This document shows positions 19,939 through 28,548 of a stretch of 64,000 nt of DNA, one piece after another; position 1 is the stretch's first letter, and each line of letters opens with the position of its first letter. The notes beneath the pieces are model-generated. The model saw only the letters and a list, made by a program, of their open reading frames with translations, searched no databases and was not told where the DNA came from. The translations under genes were made by a program, and so were the position numbers. The stretch is from Necropsobacter rosorum (GTDB lineage: Bacteria; Pseudomonadota; Gammaproteobacteria; Enterobacterales; Pasteurellaceae): assembly GCA_000751835.1 (NCBI GenBank), contig CCMQ01000021.1:20462-84461 (forward strand). The letters run 5' to 3'.

Positions 19939-20262
19939 TTATTTGATAAAATCCTGTCTCATTGGGGTGAACGTATCCAGCAGCACACCCGGTTGCAGGC
20001 AGACACAACCGTGCATCACGTTCGGCGCTTTGTATAACACATCACCGGCATTAACGGTTTTAGTCTCATCACCGATAGTAAATTCAAAACTGCCGGATAA
20101 CACATAAGTTAATTGTTCGTGCGGGTGATTGTGCATCGCACCGACGGCCCCCTGTTCAAAATGCACTTCTACTGCCATAATATTCTCACTGTAAGCGAGA
20201 ATTTTACGTTTTACGCCGCCGCCGAGATCCTCAAGCGGAATAGTTTTGTTATAGACAAACAT
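19939..20262 (-). CDS. kdgF: Cupin protein KdgF, uronate linearisation
   Basis: A small single-domain cupin of 107 residues. KdgF enzymes speed the ring opening of 4,5-unsaturated monouronates to 5-keto-4-deoxyuronate, the common intermediate of pectin and alginate breakdown. The metal-binding motif is GAMHNHPHEQLTYVLSG (about residues 40-56), with a second His in NVMHGCV. AAGGAG precedes the start. It is the last gene of the catabolic operon, 18 bases after kdgA. Confidence 0.93.
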   Translation of the reverse strand: MFVYNKTIPLEDLGGGVKRKILAYSENIMAVEVHFEQGAVGAMHNHPHEQLTYVLSGSFEFTIGDETKTVNAGDVLYKAPNVMHGCVCLQPGVLLDTFTPMRQDFIK

Positions 20263-20279
20263 CCTGTCTCCTTATTTCG

Positions 20280-20921
20280 CTAACATTTCACCAGATTAAC
20301 CACTTCGCGCACCAGACGTCCGATTTCGTCCCAGTTTTTCGCGGCGATCAGCGATTTGTCCACAAACCAGGAACCGCCGCAGGCGACGATATTTGGGATT
20401 GCCAGATAATCGTTAATATTATGCACATTGATCCCGCCGGTAGGCATGATTTGTAATTGTGCGTAAGGGCCGAGCAGCGCTTTGATCATTTTCACGCCGC
20501 CACTGGCTTCCGCCGGGAAAAATTTGACGGCGCGGATCCCCATTTCCAGCGCCGCTTCAATCGCCATCGGATTGTTCACGCCCGGTGTGACGGGAATATT
20601 CAGCGCCTGACACAGCCGTACGATGCGCGGGTTAAAGCCCGGTGTGACGATACAATCCGCACCGGCATTTTTGGCGCGGACTACCTGATCCGGCGTCAGT
20701 ACCGTGCCGGCGGCGATCAAAATGGCCGGATTATGCCGGCGCAGCAGTCGAATCGCCGCTTCCGCCGCCGCAGAACGGAATGTGATTTCCACCACCGGCA
20801 AGCCGTTGGCCGCCAAAGTATCGGCAAGCGGCAGAATATCTTCCGCCTGCTCCAGGGCAATCACCGGCACCACTTTCAGTTGTGCCAGTTTGTCAATAAG
20901 TTGTGCTGTCGTCTCACTCAT
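20280..20921 (-). CDS. kdgA: 2-keto-3-deoxy-6-phosphogluconate aldolase
   Basis: Splits KDPG to pyruvate and glyceraldehyde 3-phosphate. It has 213 residues in a class I aldolase barrel. The Schiff-base Lys lies in AVKFFPAE (about residue 133), the general base Glu in PVVEITFRS, and the phosphate loops in PTGGI and CGGSW. The stop overlaps the spacer to kdgF and the start follows AGGAAC. In this operon it completes the pectin branch; the same enzyme would serve the Entner-Doudoroff route. Confidence 0.94.
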   Translation of the reverse strand: MSETTAQLIDKLAQLKVVPVIALEQAEDILPLADTLAANGLPVVEITFRSAAAEAAIRLLRRHNPAILIAAGTVLTPDQVVRAKNAGADCIVTPGFNPRIVRLCQALNIPVTPGVNNPMAIEAALEMGIRAVKFFPAEASGGVKMIKALLGPYAQLQIMPTGGINVHNINDYLAIPNIVACGGSWFVDKSLIAAKNWDEIGRLVREVVNLVKC

Positions 20922-20930
20922 AACAGGTTC

Positions 20931-21872
20931 CTAATTAAACTGATGAATAAAATGTGCGGTCGCGGCTTGCTCAATAATCGCGCCTTTATGCCGGATAACC
21001 ACGCCGGCCAGCGCATTACCTTGCCGGCAGCAGCAAGCTAAGGGTTTATTTTGCAGATAGCCGTTTAAAAATCCGGCGTTAAACGCATCGCCCGCCGAGG
21101 TGGTGTCAACCACGTTTTCAACGGTGGCCACCTCGATATGTTGTTCTTCGCCGTTAAAACTGCTGAAAAACGCACCGCACTTACCTTGTTTCACCACCAC
21201 GGTTTTGACGCCCGAGGCTTTCAGTCGGCGGACGGTGTGTCGTGCGTTTTCATCCTGCCAGACGGTCTGTTCGTCCTCAAAGGTGACCAATGCCAGACTG
21301 ACAAAGGGCAAAAGTGCGGTATAAATTTGCTGCGTTTCTTCTAACGACGCCCATAAATTCGGGCGATAATTACTGTCAAACGCAATTTCAACCCCTTGCT
21401 GCGCCAGCCGTTTGAGCTGGCCGATAAAGGTGATGCGATCCGGCGGCGGTAAAATGGCCAGCGAAATTCCGCTCAGATAAATCATATCCATCTGTTCCAG
21501 CTGTGCCAGAATCCGGGGATAATCGTCATGCTGCAATAAATAGCGGGCGGCGGACTGATTGCGCCAGTAAAGAAACGTGCGTTCGCCCTGCCGGTCGAGC
21601 TGAATCAGATACAATCCCGGCTGTCGGCGTTCATCGCGCAGGACCAGATCGGTACGGATATGGTCATCCTGCCAGTGATGAAGCATGCCTTGACTGAGTT
21701 TATCCGTGCCTAATACCGACACATAGTGAATGTCAAACTGCCGGCTTGGGCTGACGCGCGCTAAATAAGTCGCCGTATTCAGCGTATCGCCGCCGTAAGT
21801 CTGGCGCATCTTGCCGAACGGTTCGCCGTTCAGTTCAATCATACATTCGCCGATAATCGCGATTTTTTTCAT
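20931..21872 (-). CDS. kdgK: 2-keto-3-deoxygluconate kinase
   Basis: Phosphorylates 2-keto-3-deoxygluconate to KDPG. It is a PfkB/ribokinase-type sugar kinase of 313 residues. The N-terminal GE...GGDTLNTATYLAR motif binds the sugar, and the C-terminal VDTTSAGDAFNAGFL carries the catalytic Asp and anion hole. The start at 21872 follows GGAG; a GTG-side extension of six residues is less likely. It is placed between dhuI and kdgA. Confidence 0.94.
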   Translation of the reverse strand: MKKIAIIGECMIELNGEPFGKMRQTYGGDTLNTATYLARVSPSRQFDIHYVSVLGTDKLSQGMLHHWQDDHIRTDLVLRDERRQPGLYLIQLDRQGERTFLYWRNQSAARYLLQHDDYPRILAQLEQMDMIYLSGISLAILPPPDRITFIGQLKRLAQQGVEIAFDSNYRPNLWASLEETQQIYTALLPFVSLALVTFEDEQTVWQDENARHTVRRLKASGVKTVVVKQGKCGAFFSSFNGEEQHIEVATVENVVDTTSAGDAFNAGFLNGYLQNKPLACCCRQGNALAGVVIRHKGAIIEQAATAHFIHQFN

Positions 21873-21933
21873 TGCCTGCTCCCGATGCAAACAAACCTGC
21901 TTATGCGGGATAAACAGGTTTGCTGCACATTGA

Positions 21934-22575
21934 TTAGTTAGCCAGAATATCGCGGACGAACCGTTCGATTTCTTTGTCTTGGCAATGGGCGAAGAAACAT
22001 TGCTGGAAACGTTCGCCGCTGACCGCCGTTTTCACTAATGCCGGGTCAATGGCGCGTAAGGTATCCAAATAGTTATCTTTTACCACCGCACTTTTGACTT
22101 GGTTTAAAATACCGGCGTTGCGCACCTGCGGTTCTTTACGTTCCGCCGGGTAGCCTTCGCCATACACACCGGTAAAGGCTTTTTCGAACATATAACGCAC
22201 ATTTAATTCCGCGCCCCAGCCGAACCCTTTGGCAAAGGCTAATGCCAGCGCATTGCCGTTATTAATCTGGCAGAACAGGAACGCATCGGTCGGGTCGAGG
22301 CAGTAGCCGCATACCACGCCCGGATGAATATTAAGCGACATCATCGCGCCTTGTCCGGTGCCGCAGCCGGTAACCACAAAATCCACCGCTTTCGCATTCA
22401 GCAGAATGCTGGCCATAATCCCTAAATGAATGTAGGTCAGGTGATGATCATTTTCATCGGACATCCCGACGTTAAACACTTCGTAGCCTTTCGGATCGAC
22501 CACATTTTTTAATTCTTTCAGTATCATCGCATTTTTGGCTGCCTGACTGTTTTCCATCATTAATGCAATTTTCAT
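21934..22575 (-). CDS. dhuI: 4-deoxy-5-hexosulose-uronate isomerase, DhuI type (RpiB/LacAB family)
   Basis: A 213-residue protein of the RpiB/LacA/LacB sugar-phosphate isomerase family. It closely resembles streptococcal DhuI, which converts 5-keto-4-deoxyuronate to 3-deoxy-D-glycero-2,5-hexodiulosonate, the step done by KduI in enterobacteria. Matching blocks are AVDFVVTGCGTGQGAM (catalytic Cys), GVVCGYCLDPTDAFL, INNGNALALAFAKGFGWGAEL and GYPAER. AGGTGG precedes the ATG at 22575. Its place between kduD and kdgK fits the role exactly. No KduI-type cupin isomerase is visible in the window. Confidence 0.9.
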   Translation of the reverse strand: MKIALMMENSQAAKNAMILKELKNVVDPKGYEVFNVGMSDENDHHLTYIHLGIMASILLNAKAVDFVVTGCGTGQGAMMSLNIHPGVVCGYCLDPTDAFLFCQINNGNALALAFAKGFGWGAELNVRYMFEKAFTGVYGEGYPAERKEPQVRNAGILNQVKSAVVKDNYLDTLRAIDPALVKTAVSGERFQQCFFAHCQDKEIERFVRDILAN

Positions 22576-22627
22576 TATATCCACCTATTAATTAATTGAA
22601 TCGAAAACGAATTATTGCGACGCGGCG

Positions 22628-23383
22628 TTATCTTGCCAGCCAGCCGCCGTCAACCGCAACGGTATAACCATTCACATAATCTCCCGCGGCGGAAGCCAGA
22701 AATACGCACGGGCCGACTAAATCGCTCGGCGTTCCCCAGCGACCGGCAGGAATGCGGTCTAAAATTTCTTTGCTGCGGGCTTCATCGGCACGCAAAGCGG
22801 CGGTATTGTCGGTTGCCATATAGCCCGGCGCCACCGCGTTTACATTAATATGATATTTCGCCCATTCGTTCGCCATGGCGCGGGTAATCCCCATCACCGC
22901 ACTTTTTGAGGCCGTATAGGAAGGCACGCGGATACCGCCCTGGAATGAAAGCATTGACGCAACGTTGATGATTTTACCGCCGTGACCTTGCTTAATAAAC
23001 TGTTTTGCCGCCAATTGCGACAGGAAGAACACGGTTTTTAAGTTGATATTAATGACGTCGTCCCAGTTTTGTTCGCTGAAATCAATCGCATCTTCACGAC
23101 GGATAATGCCGGCGTTGTTGACTAAAATATCAATTTTACCGAATGCCGCAACGGCTTTTTCGATGATGCCGGCCAGGTCGTCCTGCTTCATCAGGTTTGC
23201 CTCAATATTCACGAATTGACGCCCAGCCGCTTCAATTTTTGCTTTCGTTTCTAACGGCTCGACCAGATTAACACCGACAATATGACAGCCGGCCTGTGCC
23301 AAACCTAATGCCATACCTTGTCCGAGGCCGGTGTTGCAACCGGTGACTACGGCGACTTTTCCGGTTAGATCAAATAAGTTCAT
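22628..23383 (-). CDS. kduD: 2-dehydro-3-deoxy-D-gluconate 5-dehydrogenase KduD
   Basis: An NAD-dependent SDR of 251 residues that reduces 3-deoxy-D-glycero-2,5-hexodiulosonate to 2-keto-3-deoxygluconate. The motifs are TGCNTGLGQG (residues 14-23), NNAG, the catalytic Ser (NVASMLS) and YTASK, and the C-terminus VDGGWLAR is typical. AAGGAG precedes the start. It is the first gene of the operon. The codons of the active-site Lys and the next three residues form an uptake signal (22896-22904), at the same codon phase as in the SDR gene at 2257. Confidence 0.95.
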   Translation of the reverse strand: MNLFDLTGKVAVVTGCNTGLGQGMALGLAQAGCHIVGVNLVEPLETKAKIEAAGRQFVNIEANLMKQDDLAGIIEKAVAAFGKIDILVNNAGIIRREDAIDFSEQNWDDVININLKTVFFLSQLAAKQFIKQGHGGKIINVASMLSFQGGIRVPSYTASKSAVMGITRAMANEWAKYHINVNAVAPGYMATDNTAALRADEARSKEILDRIPAGRWGTPSDLVGPCVFLASAAGDYVNGYTVAVDGGWLAR

Positions 23384-23458
23384 TTTGTGTCTCCTTTGGG
23401 TTGAGTATGTTGAATTCAGGCGAAATAGCATATTCGCTATTTTCTCTGTATGATAGGC

Positions 23459-23507
23459 ATTATACTCAAATAAAAATATATTACAATAAATATGAAACAA
23501 TATTTCA
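23459..23507 (-). promoter_or_regulatory. Promoter of the kduD operon with a KdgR-like box
   Basis: On the minus strand there is a perfect -10 TATAAT (23464-23459) and -35 TTGTAA (23486-23481) with a 16-base spacer. Immediately upstream is the palindrome TGAAA-CAATA-TTTCA (23493-23507), a good match to KdgR operators. The box lies between kduD and the divergent kdgR gene, so it could control both. Confidence 0.7.
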
Positions 23508-23534
23508 ATTTTAAGATTAATTTTCTGCTCGCGT

Positions 23535-23557
23535 AAGTTTTTTTCTAAAAAAAACTT
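23535..23557. repeat. A/T-rich inverted repeat upstream of kdgR
   Basis: AAGTTTTTTT and AAAAAAAACTT face each other around a two-base centre, 70 bases before the kdgR start and just upstream of TATGCT/TATTAT, which could be its -10 element. It may be an operator or the distal end of the kduD control region. Confidence 0.4.
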
Positions 23558-23629
23558 TTTATGCTATTATTTGTACCATTTATAGCAGAATTTCGTTCAA
23601 CCATAATCATATATGACGTGTGGAACACC

Positions 23630-24427
23630 ATGGAAAAAGAAACGCAACCGGAAGCAGTCTCTTCAGTATTAAAGGTTTTTGGAATTATTGAGGCGCTGGC
23701 TGAACAAAAAGAAATCGGTATTACCGATTTGGCACAACGATTAATGATGTCTAAAAGTACGACATACCGTTTTTTACAGACCATGAAAACGCTGGGATTC
23801 GTCTCGCAGGAAGGCGAAACGGATAAATACAGCTTAACCTTAAAGCTGTTTGAGGTTGGCGCCAAATCCTTGGAATATGTGGATTTAATCACATTGGCCA
23901 ATAAGGAAATGGCCCACATTGCCAAGCAAACGAATGAAACGCTGCACTTAGGCATGTTAGAGGGCAATGAAATCATTTATTTGCACAAAATCGATTCCAA
24001 CTACAGCTTAAGAATGCACTCCCGTATCGGGCGGCGCAATCCGTTATACAGTACCGCGATCGGAAAAGTGCTGTTGTCCGATTACAGTAATGCGGAAGTG
24101 CAGGAAATACTGAAAGACGTCGTTTTCATCAAACATACCGAAAAAACGCTGGAAAATATCGAGCAGCTCGAGCAGGAACTGGATAAAGTGCGGCGCCAGC
24201 ATTATGCGGAAGATAATGAAGAACAGGAACCGGGCTTAAGATGTATCGCCGCGCCGGTGTATAACCGGTTCGGGAAAATTATCGCCGGCATTTCTATTTC
24301 GTTACCAACCATCCGTTTTAAAGAAGAACAGCTGCCGCATCTGGTCAGTCTGCTGCAATATGCCGGTAAAAAAGTGTCCGAACAGTTAGGCTATCATCAT
24401 TATCCGCCGATTGCGGACGCACTATAG
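23630..24427 (+). CDS. kdgR: IclR-family repressor KdgR
   Basis: A 265-residue IclR-type regulator. The winged helix-turn-helix lies at about residues 12-70 (GITDLAQRLMMSKSTTYRFLQTM), and the effector domain follows, with RIGRRNPLYSTAIGKVLL and GLRCIAAPVYN motifs. In enterobacteria KdgR represses pectin genes and is released by 2-keto-3-deoxygluconate. Divergence from the kduD operon and KdgR-like boxes at four places in this island support the same role. The start at 23630 aligns with the family N-terminus; no strong Shine-Dalgarno is visible. Confidence 0.93.
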   Translation: MEKETQPEAVSSVLKVFGIIEALAEQKEIGITDLAQRLMMSKSTTYRFLQTMKTLGFVSQEGETDKYSLTLKLFEVGAKSLEYVDLITLANKEMAHIAKQTNETLHLGMLEGNEIIYLHKIDSNYSLRMHSRIGRRNPLYSTAIGKVLLSDYSNAEVQEILKDVVFIKHTEKTLENIEQLEQELDKVRRQHYAEDNEEQEPGLRCIAAPVYNRFGKIIAGISISLPTIRFKEEQLPHLVSLLQYAGKKVSEQLGYHHYPPIADAL

Positions 24428-24454
24428 CGCAAACAAATCAGCATTACGGCATAA

Positions 24455-24482
24455 AAAGGCGGTGAATTTACCGCCTTTGTTA
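24455..24482 (+). terminator. Terminator after kdgR
   Basis: AAAGGCGGT and ACCGCCTTT form a stem with a 6-base loop, followed by GTTATTGTTAT. Since the arms end in A- and T-runs it may also act on the convergent porin gene. Confidence 0.75.
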
Positions 24483-24556
24483 TTGTTATGTTAAATAACC
24501 TTATGATTTCCATATGAAATTTTAATCTAACAGATCGTTTTGAAAGCCAGCGATTA

Positions 24557-25591
24557 TCAGAAATAAACGCGCGATCCCAATGCGATGCGTTTTTCTTTTT
24601 CAAGCGTATTACCCGCCTGTTTGGTTTTGAAAGTACCGCCCTCAACATAAATCACAACATATTGATTAAATTTATGATCGGCGCCCAGAAACCATCCGCT
24701 AAAATCGCCGTCGGCCTTTCCTTTTGTCTCGCCGGTGCCCCAAAGGTATTCGGCATAGACTTTATGTCGTTCCGTCAGATGATATTTCATACCCAGCTCA
24801 AATTGATTTAATTTTTCAAATTTTGCGCTGCCGATACGAAATCGATGATCAGCATGACCGGTCGGTGATTTGGCGTGCGCCCAGTCAAAACCGATTGCCG
24901 CCGGGCCATAAGCGAAACGCACGGATGTGCCGGCCAGTTTTTGCGTATATTCATTACTGGCGAGTTTACCGTCTTTTTTCTCGCCGTATCCGCCGGCGGC
25001 TTCAACGGTCAACTGATCAAATTTCTGCCGGTAGAACAGTGCCAGCGTAAATCCATTGCCTTTATCCGATAATTTTTCCTTGTCGCGATCGTTATCCGCA
25101 TGTTTGGCGGCGCTGCCGAATAAATAATCGGCGCCGAAACGGAATCCGTTAAATTCTCCGCTCAGAAAACTGACTGCTTTATCCGCTGCGGTGGTGAGTT
25201 TGGCGATTTTGCCTAATTCGTAAGTAAAATTGGAATAACCGATGCTATCGCCCAGCAATGCCTGTTTACCGAACGTCAGCGTGCCCTGTTTGTGCCGGAT
25301 ACCGGCATATAACCGTTTAGTATGCAGATTGTCACCGATATTGTCATTGCTGAAGCGAAACTCGACATTTGCCAGCGCGCTAAAACCGCTGCCGATATCC
25401 TGATAGGCGTGGAGGCGTAAACGCGATCCTCTGTCAATCAGATCCGTCCGTTTATTGCTGAAATTTGCAATTTCCAGCGAAAGACGCCCGTCAAGGTTAA
25501 TTTTTGTTCCGTCTTTATGATAAATCGTCGTCGCGTTTACCGCGCCTGCTGCCGTTGCCATAATACTGAATGCGATAAGTGTTTTTTGCAT
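24557..25591 (-). CDS. Outer-membrane general porin (OmpP2/OmpC-like)
   Basis: A 344-residue precursor with a cleavable signal peptide (about residues 1-20, ending VNA). The mature protein starts TTIYHKDGTKINLDGRLSLE, typical of trimeric 16-strand porins, and it ends in the Phe (GSRVYF) recognised by the BAM machinery. Glycine- and aromatic-rich beta strands alternate with charged loops, and GIRHKQGTLTFGKQ is a usual porin signature. It adjoins the pectin genes and its upstream region has CRP and KdgR-like sites. A role in letting oligogalacturonides in is inferred; it is not related to the specific channel KdgM by visible sequence. Confidence 0.85.
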   Translation of the reverse strand: MQKTLIAFSIMATAAGAVNATTIYHKDGTKINLDGRLSLEIANFSNKRTDLIDRGSRLRLHAYQDIGSGFSALANVEFRFSNDNIGDNLHTKRLYAGIRHKQGTLTFGKQALLGDSIGYSNFTYELGKIAKLTTAADKAVSFLSGEFNGFRFGADYLFGSAAKHADNDRDKEKLSDKGNGFTLALFYRQKFDQLTVEAAGGYGEKKDGKLASNEYTQKLAGTSVRFAYGPAAIGFDWAHAKSPTGHADHRFRIGSAKFEKLNQFELGMKYHLTERHKVYAEYLWGTGETKGKADGDFSGWFLGADHKFNQYVVIYVEGGTFKTKQAGNTLEKEKRIALGSRVYF

Positions 25592-25755
25592 AGTGCCTCA
25601 CGTTAAGGGAGTTAGGATTTAATGATATAAACCGCATATCATGGAGAAGTTTTCAGGAAAGAACGGAAATGCTGTTGTTCTCCGCTGCAATGTAGGCAAA
25701 GACAGTCTGCTTGTCAACCGAGGGGATAATTGTATTTTCTTGATATATCAACAAC

Positions 25756-25798
25756 TTAATAAAATAAAACTTGGTTTCAAAATGTGATCAAACTCATA
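25756..25798 (-). promoter_or_regulatory. Proximal porin promoter with a CRP-like site
   Basis: TGTGATCAAACTCATA (25783-25798) resembles a CRP site. On the minus strand TATTAA (25761-25756) is a possible -10 element at class II spacing, giving a leader of about 160 bases to the porin ATG. Confidence 0.45.
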
Positions 25799-25920
25799 AT
25801 TATACAAAAAACTTTTGTTACTGGGTTGTTGTTTTAAAATATAACATATTGATTTTAATCAATTATATTTTCTATTAATAATTTAAAATGAAAAAATATA
25901 AATACAAATTAAATATTTTT

Positions 25921-25953
25921 AAAACATTGTTTTAAAATGTGATAAGCGTCACA
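25921..25953 (-). promoter_or_regulatory. Overlapping KdgR-like box and perfect CRP site
   Basis: AAAACATTGTTTT (25921-25933) is identical to the box at the symporter promoter. Five bases on is TGTGA-TAAGCG-TCACA (25938-25953), a perfect CRP half-site pair. The two lie side by side about 330 bases upstream of the porin start. No gene begins on the other side in the right direction, so the porin is the likely target. Confidence 0.65.
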
Positions 25954-26060
25954 CCGATTAACTCGGCAGACAGTTCGGAACGTGTTTTTTGCGCCGTCAT
26001 AATATCACCGCTTCATATGCGGAGATAACCGGTTTCATCGACATGTCGCAACGCGCTATT

Positions 26061-26786
26061 TTATACCCATGGCTCAACCGCCAAAACTTCCGCTATATTG
26101 ACCGCACTTTTTTTGATTCGCCAGCGAATATTAAATTCATACAAGGCGATGCCGTGCATACGTTCGCTGGGTTTGCCCTGCAAATAGGCGGGGCGGGGAT
26201 CCTGCTGGATAATCTGGCGGATAAAACGGATAAAGTGCGGGTATTTTTTCTCCAGTTTCTGCGCACGGTCGAGGGCTTGCGCCGTGAATTCCACCTGTAA
26301 CAGCGCCTGCGGTTTGCTTTGTGCGAAGCCGCATTTTGCCGCCGGTTCACTGTCGGCATAGGCGATGTAGGGTTTGATATCGAAAATCGGAGTGCCGTCC
26401 ACTAAATCGACAGCGCCGAGATGCAACAGAACACGGCCATTACGGCATTCGATACGGCGCAGTTCCGCTTTGGATAAGCCCAGCGGATTCGGACGATGGG
26501 TGGAACGGGAGGCAAACACGCCGATGTGCTGATTCCCGCCTAAGCGGGGCGGGCGCACGGTCGGCTGCCATTTGCCGGCAGGAATTTTATCAAACCGGAA
26601 AATCAGCCAAATGTGAGAAAATTGTTCCAAACCGCGAACCGCCTGCGCCTGATTATAAGGCGGCAGCAATTCGACGATGCCGACCCCGTCCTGCACTAAA
26701 TCAGGCTGGCGGGGAACGGAGAATTTTTCTTTGTACGGGGTGCGGATAATGGCAACCGGCTGTAATTGAAGGGATGAATCCGACAT
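26061..26786 (-). CDS. trmO: tRNA (N6-threonylcarbamoyladenosine(37)-N6)-methyltransferase TrmO
   Basis: A SAM-dependent enzyme that methylates t6A37 of certain tRNAs (family of E. coli TsaA/YaeB). It has 241 residues. The conserved [19 protein letters not shown]-terminus, the [14 protein letters not shown] segment and [13 protein letters not shown] motif (about residues 90-102) are present, with [12 protein letters not shown] later. The start at 26786 follows AAGGA. It diverges from menA and contains uptake signals near its 3' end. Confidence 0.93.
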   Translation of the reverse strand: MSDSSLQLQPVAIIRTPYKEKFSVPRQPDLVQDGVGIVELLPPYNQAQAVRGLEQFSHIWLIFRFDKIPAGKWQPTVRPPRLGGNQHIGVFASRSTHRPNPLGLSKAELRRIECRNGRVLLHLGAVDLVDGTPIFDIKPYIAYADSEPAAKCGFAQSKPQALLQVEFTAQALDRAQKLEKKYPHFIRFIRQIIQQDPRPAYLQGKPSERMHGIALYEFNIRWRIKKSAVNIAEVLAVEPWV

Positions 26787-26894
26787 ATTTTCCTTAAAAC
26801 AGTTAAAAAGCACGCAATAAACTTGTAGAATATGCCATTATTGTACGCAAAGTGCGGTGAAAAAAAGACTTTTTTCTGAAATTAAGTGAACATT

Positions 26895-27800
26895 ATGAAC
26901 AAAGACACATTTAAAATGTGGATAGAAACGGCAAGACCGAAAACCCTGCCTCTTGCCGCGGCGTCAATTATTATGGGCGCGGCTTTAGCCTATCGTAGCG
27001 GGGGATTCAGCTGGCGTATTACTTTATTGTGCCTGTTGACCACGTTGTTATTGCAGGTTTTATCGAATTTCGCCAATGATTACGGCGATTACCAGAAAGG
27101 CTCGGATACGGCCGAGCGCATCGGCCCTTTACGCGGCATTCAGCATGGCGTCATCAGCGCCTCACAGCTTAAACTGGGCCTGCTGGCGGTGATTGTTGCC
27201 AGTCTTGTCAGCGGCAGTTTACTGCTGGCGGCGGCTTATCGCAATCTGGCGGATCTGATCGCCTTCGGGCTGCTGGGCGGCGCGGCCATTGTGGCGGCAA
27301 TCACTTATACGGTGGGAGAAAAACCTTACGGTTATTTGGGATTAGGCGATATTTCGGTGTTTGTTTTTTTTGGTTTGCTGGGCGTAGGCGGCAGTTATTA
27401 TTTGCAGACTCACACGTTGCAACCGGCCGTTTTTTTACCGGCGGCGGCAACCGGATTACTCGCCACGGCGGTGCTGAATATCAATAATCTGCGCGATATC
27501 GAGCAGGATCGGAAAGCCGGCAAAAATACGCTGGCGGTGCGTTTGGGTGCACGGCGCGGGCGGCTGTATCATTGCGCCTTATTGGCGGCGGCGGCCGGAT
27601 GCTATTTGTTGTTTGCGGCGTTGTATTTCCGGCACTGGTTCAGCTTTGCTTTCGTGTGTGCCTTTCCGTTGTTAATCCAACATGCGCGCTTCGTTTACCG
27701 CCATGACGATCCGCACCGGTTGCGTCCGATGCTGGCACAAATGTCGTTATTCGCACTGCTGACCAGTCTGTTGTTCAGTTTCGGCTTGCTTGCGGGCTAA
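26895..27800 (+). CDS. menA: 1,4-dihydroxy-2-naphthoate octaprenyltransferase MenA
   Basis: An inner-membrane UbiA-family prenyltransferase that makes demethylmenaquinone, used for anaerobic respiration. It has 301 residues with about nine membrane segments. The two Asp-rich motifs are [11 protein letters not shown] (about residues 66-76) and [16 protein letters not shown]. The ATG at 26895 is chosen over the GTG at 26886 as the start nearest the conserved [11 protein letters not shown]. As in E. coli it is followed by rraA. Confidence 0.94.
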   Translation: MNKDTFKMWIETARPKTLPLAAASIIMGAALAYRSGGFSWRITLLCLLTTLLLQVLSNFANDYGDYQKGSDTAERIGPLRGIQHGVISASQLKLGLLAVIVASLVSGSLLLAAAYRNLADLIAFGLLGGAAIVAAITYTVGEKPYGYLGLGDISVFVFFGLLGVGGSYYLQTHTLQPAVFLPAAATGLLATAVLNINNLRDIEQDRKAGKNTLAVRLGARRGRLYHCALLAAAAGCYLLFAALYFRHWFSFAFVCAFPLLIQHARFVYRHDDPHRLRPMLAQMSLFALLTSLLFSFGLLAG

Positions 27801-27852
27801 AAAAGAGCATATACTAACGGCTGATTTTCAGCTTACATTAAAGGGTACGCTT

Positions 27853-28353
27853 ATGTATATTGATACTTCGGAACTTTGCGATATTTATCTGGATCAGATT
27901 GATGTCGTCGAACCTGTTTTTTCAAGCTTTGGCGGTTTGAGTTCGTTTTATGGCAAAATCACGACGGTAAAATGTTTTGAAAGCAACGGACTGATTGCCG
28001 AGATTTTGGAAGAGAACGGTGAAGGCCGGGTGTTGCTGATTGACGGCGGCGGTGCCGTGCGCCGGGCATTAATTGACGCGGAGCTGGCACGTCTGGCCGC
28101 CGATAACGGCTGGGAAGGCATTATCGTGTACGGCGCGGTGCGCCAGTTGCAGCAGCTGGAAAATATTGATATCGGTATTCAGGCTTTGGCACCGATTCCG
28201 GTCAGCGCAGATGATAATACGGCCGGTGAAGCGGATGTGCCGGTAAATTTCGGCGGGGTGACCTTCTTCCCGGAAGATTATGTCTATGCGGATTTAACCG
28301 GTATTATCCTGTCTCAGGAACCGTTGGAGCTGGAAGAGGCGACGGAAGAATAA
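27853..28353 (+). CDS. rraA: Regulator of RNase E activity RraA
   Basis: A trimeric ring protein that binds the C-terminal part of RNase E and inhibits it. It has 166 residues. The family start [21 protein letters not shown] and the glycine-rich [16 protein letters not shown] and IIVYGAVR segments are present. AAGGG precedes the start at 27853. It follows menA by about 50 bases and is probably transcribed with it. The acidic tail (ELEEATEE) is usual. Confidence 0.94.
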   Translation: MYIDTSELCDIYLDQIDVVEPVFSSFGGLSSFYGKITTVKCFESNGLIAEILEENGEGRVLLIDGGGAVRRALIDAELARLAADNGWEGIIVYGAVRQLQQLENIDIGIQALAPIPVSADDNTAGEADVPVNFGGVTFFPEDYVYADLTGIILSQEPLELEEATEE

Positions 28354-28380
28354 CCTTTAACTGCGCGTACTGTCGGATAA

Positions 28381-28417
28381 AATACGGCCGCTCTGTTTGA
28401 GCCGCCGTATTTTTTTG
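28381..28417 (+). terminator. Terminator after rraA
   Basis: AATACGGC (28381-28388) pairs with GCCGTATT (28404-28411), followed by TTTTTT. It lies 28 bases after the rraA stop. Confidence 0.82.
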
Positions 28418-28548
28418 TGATTTTTTCTGATGAAGTTCAAAAAACCATAAAAAAATCATTGCTTTTTTTTAACAACTTGATAACGTCATAAAGTCCGTTT
28501 TCGCAGGACAAGGTTTTTATCCGGGTTTATTCGTTTAAGGATATGATT

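Larger units (their letters stand above)
25592..26060. other. Long A/T-rich control region upstream of the porin
   Basis: About 470 bases with no convincing gene. It is very A/T-rich and holds two CRP-like sites and one KdgR-like palindrome, annotated separately. The last 100 bases next to trmO show nothing recognisable. Confidence 0.6.

Noticed and set aside
4230..25591. Many open frames antisense to, or in other frames of, the annotated genes (for example antisense to pgeF, rluD and kdgA)
   Set aside because: They lack ribosome sites and protein resemblance and follow from codon bias of the true genes on the other strand.
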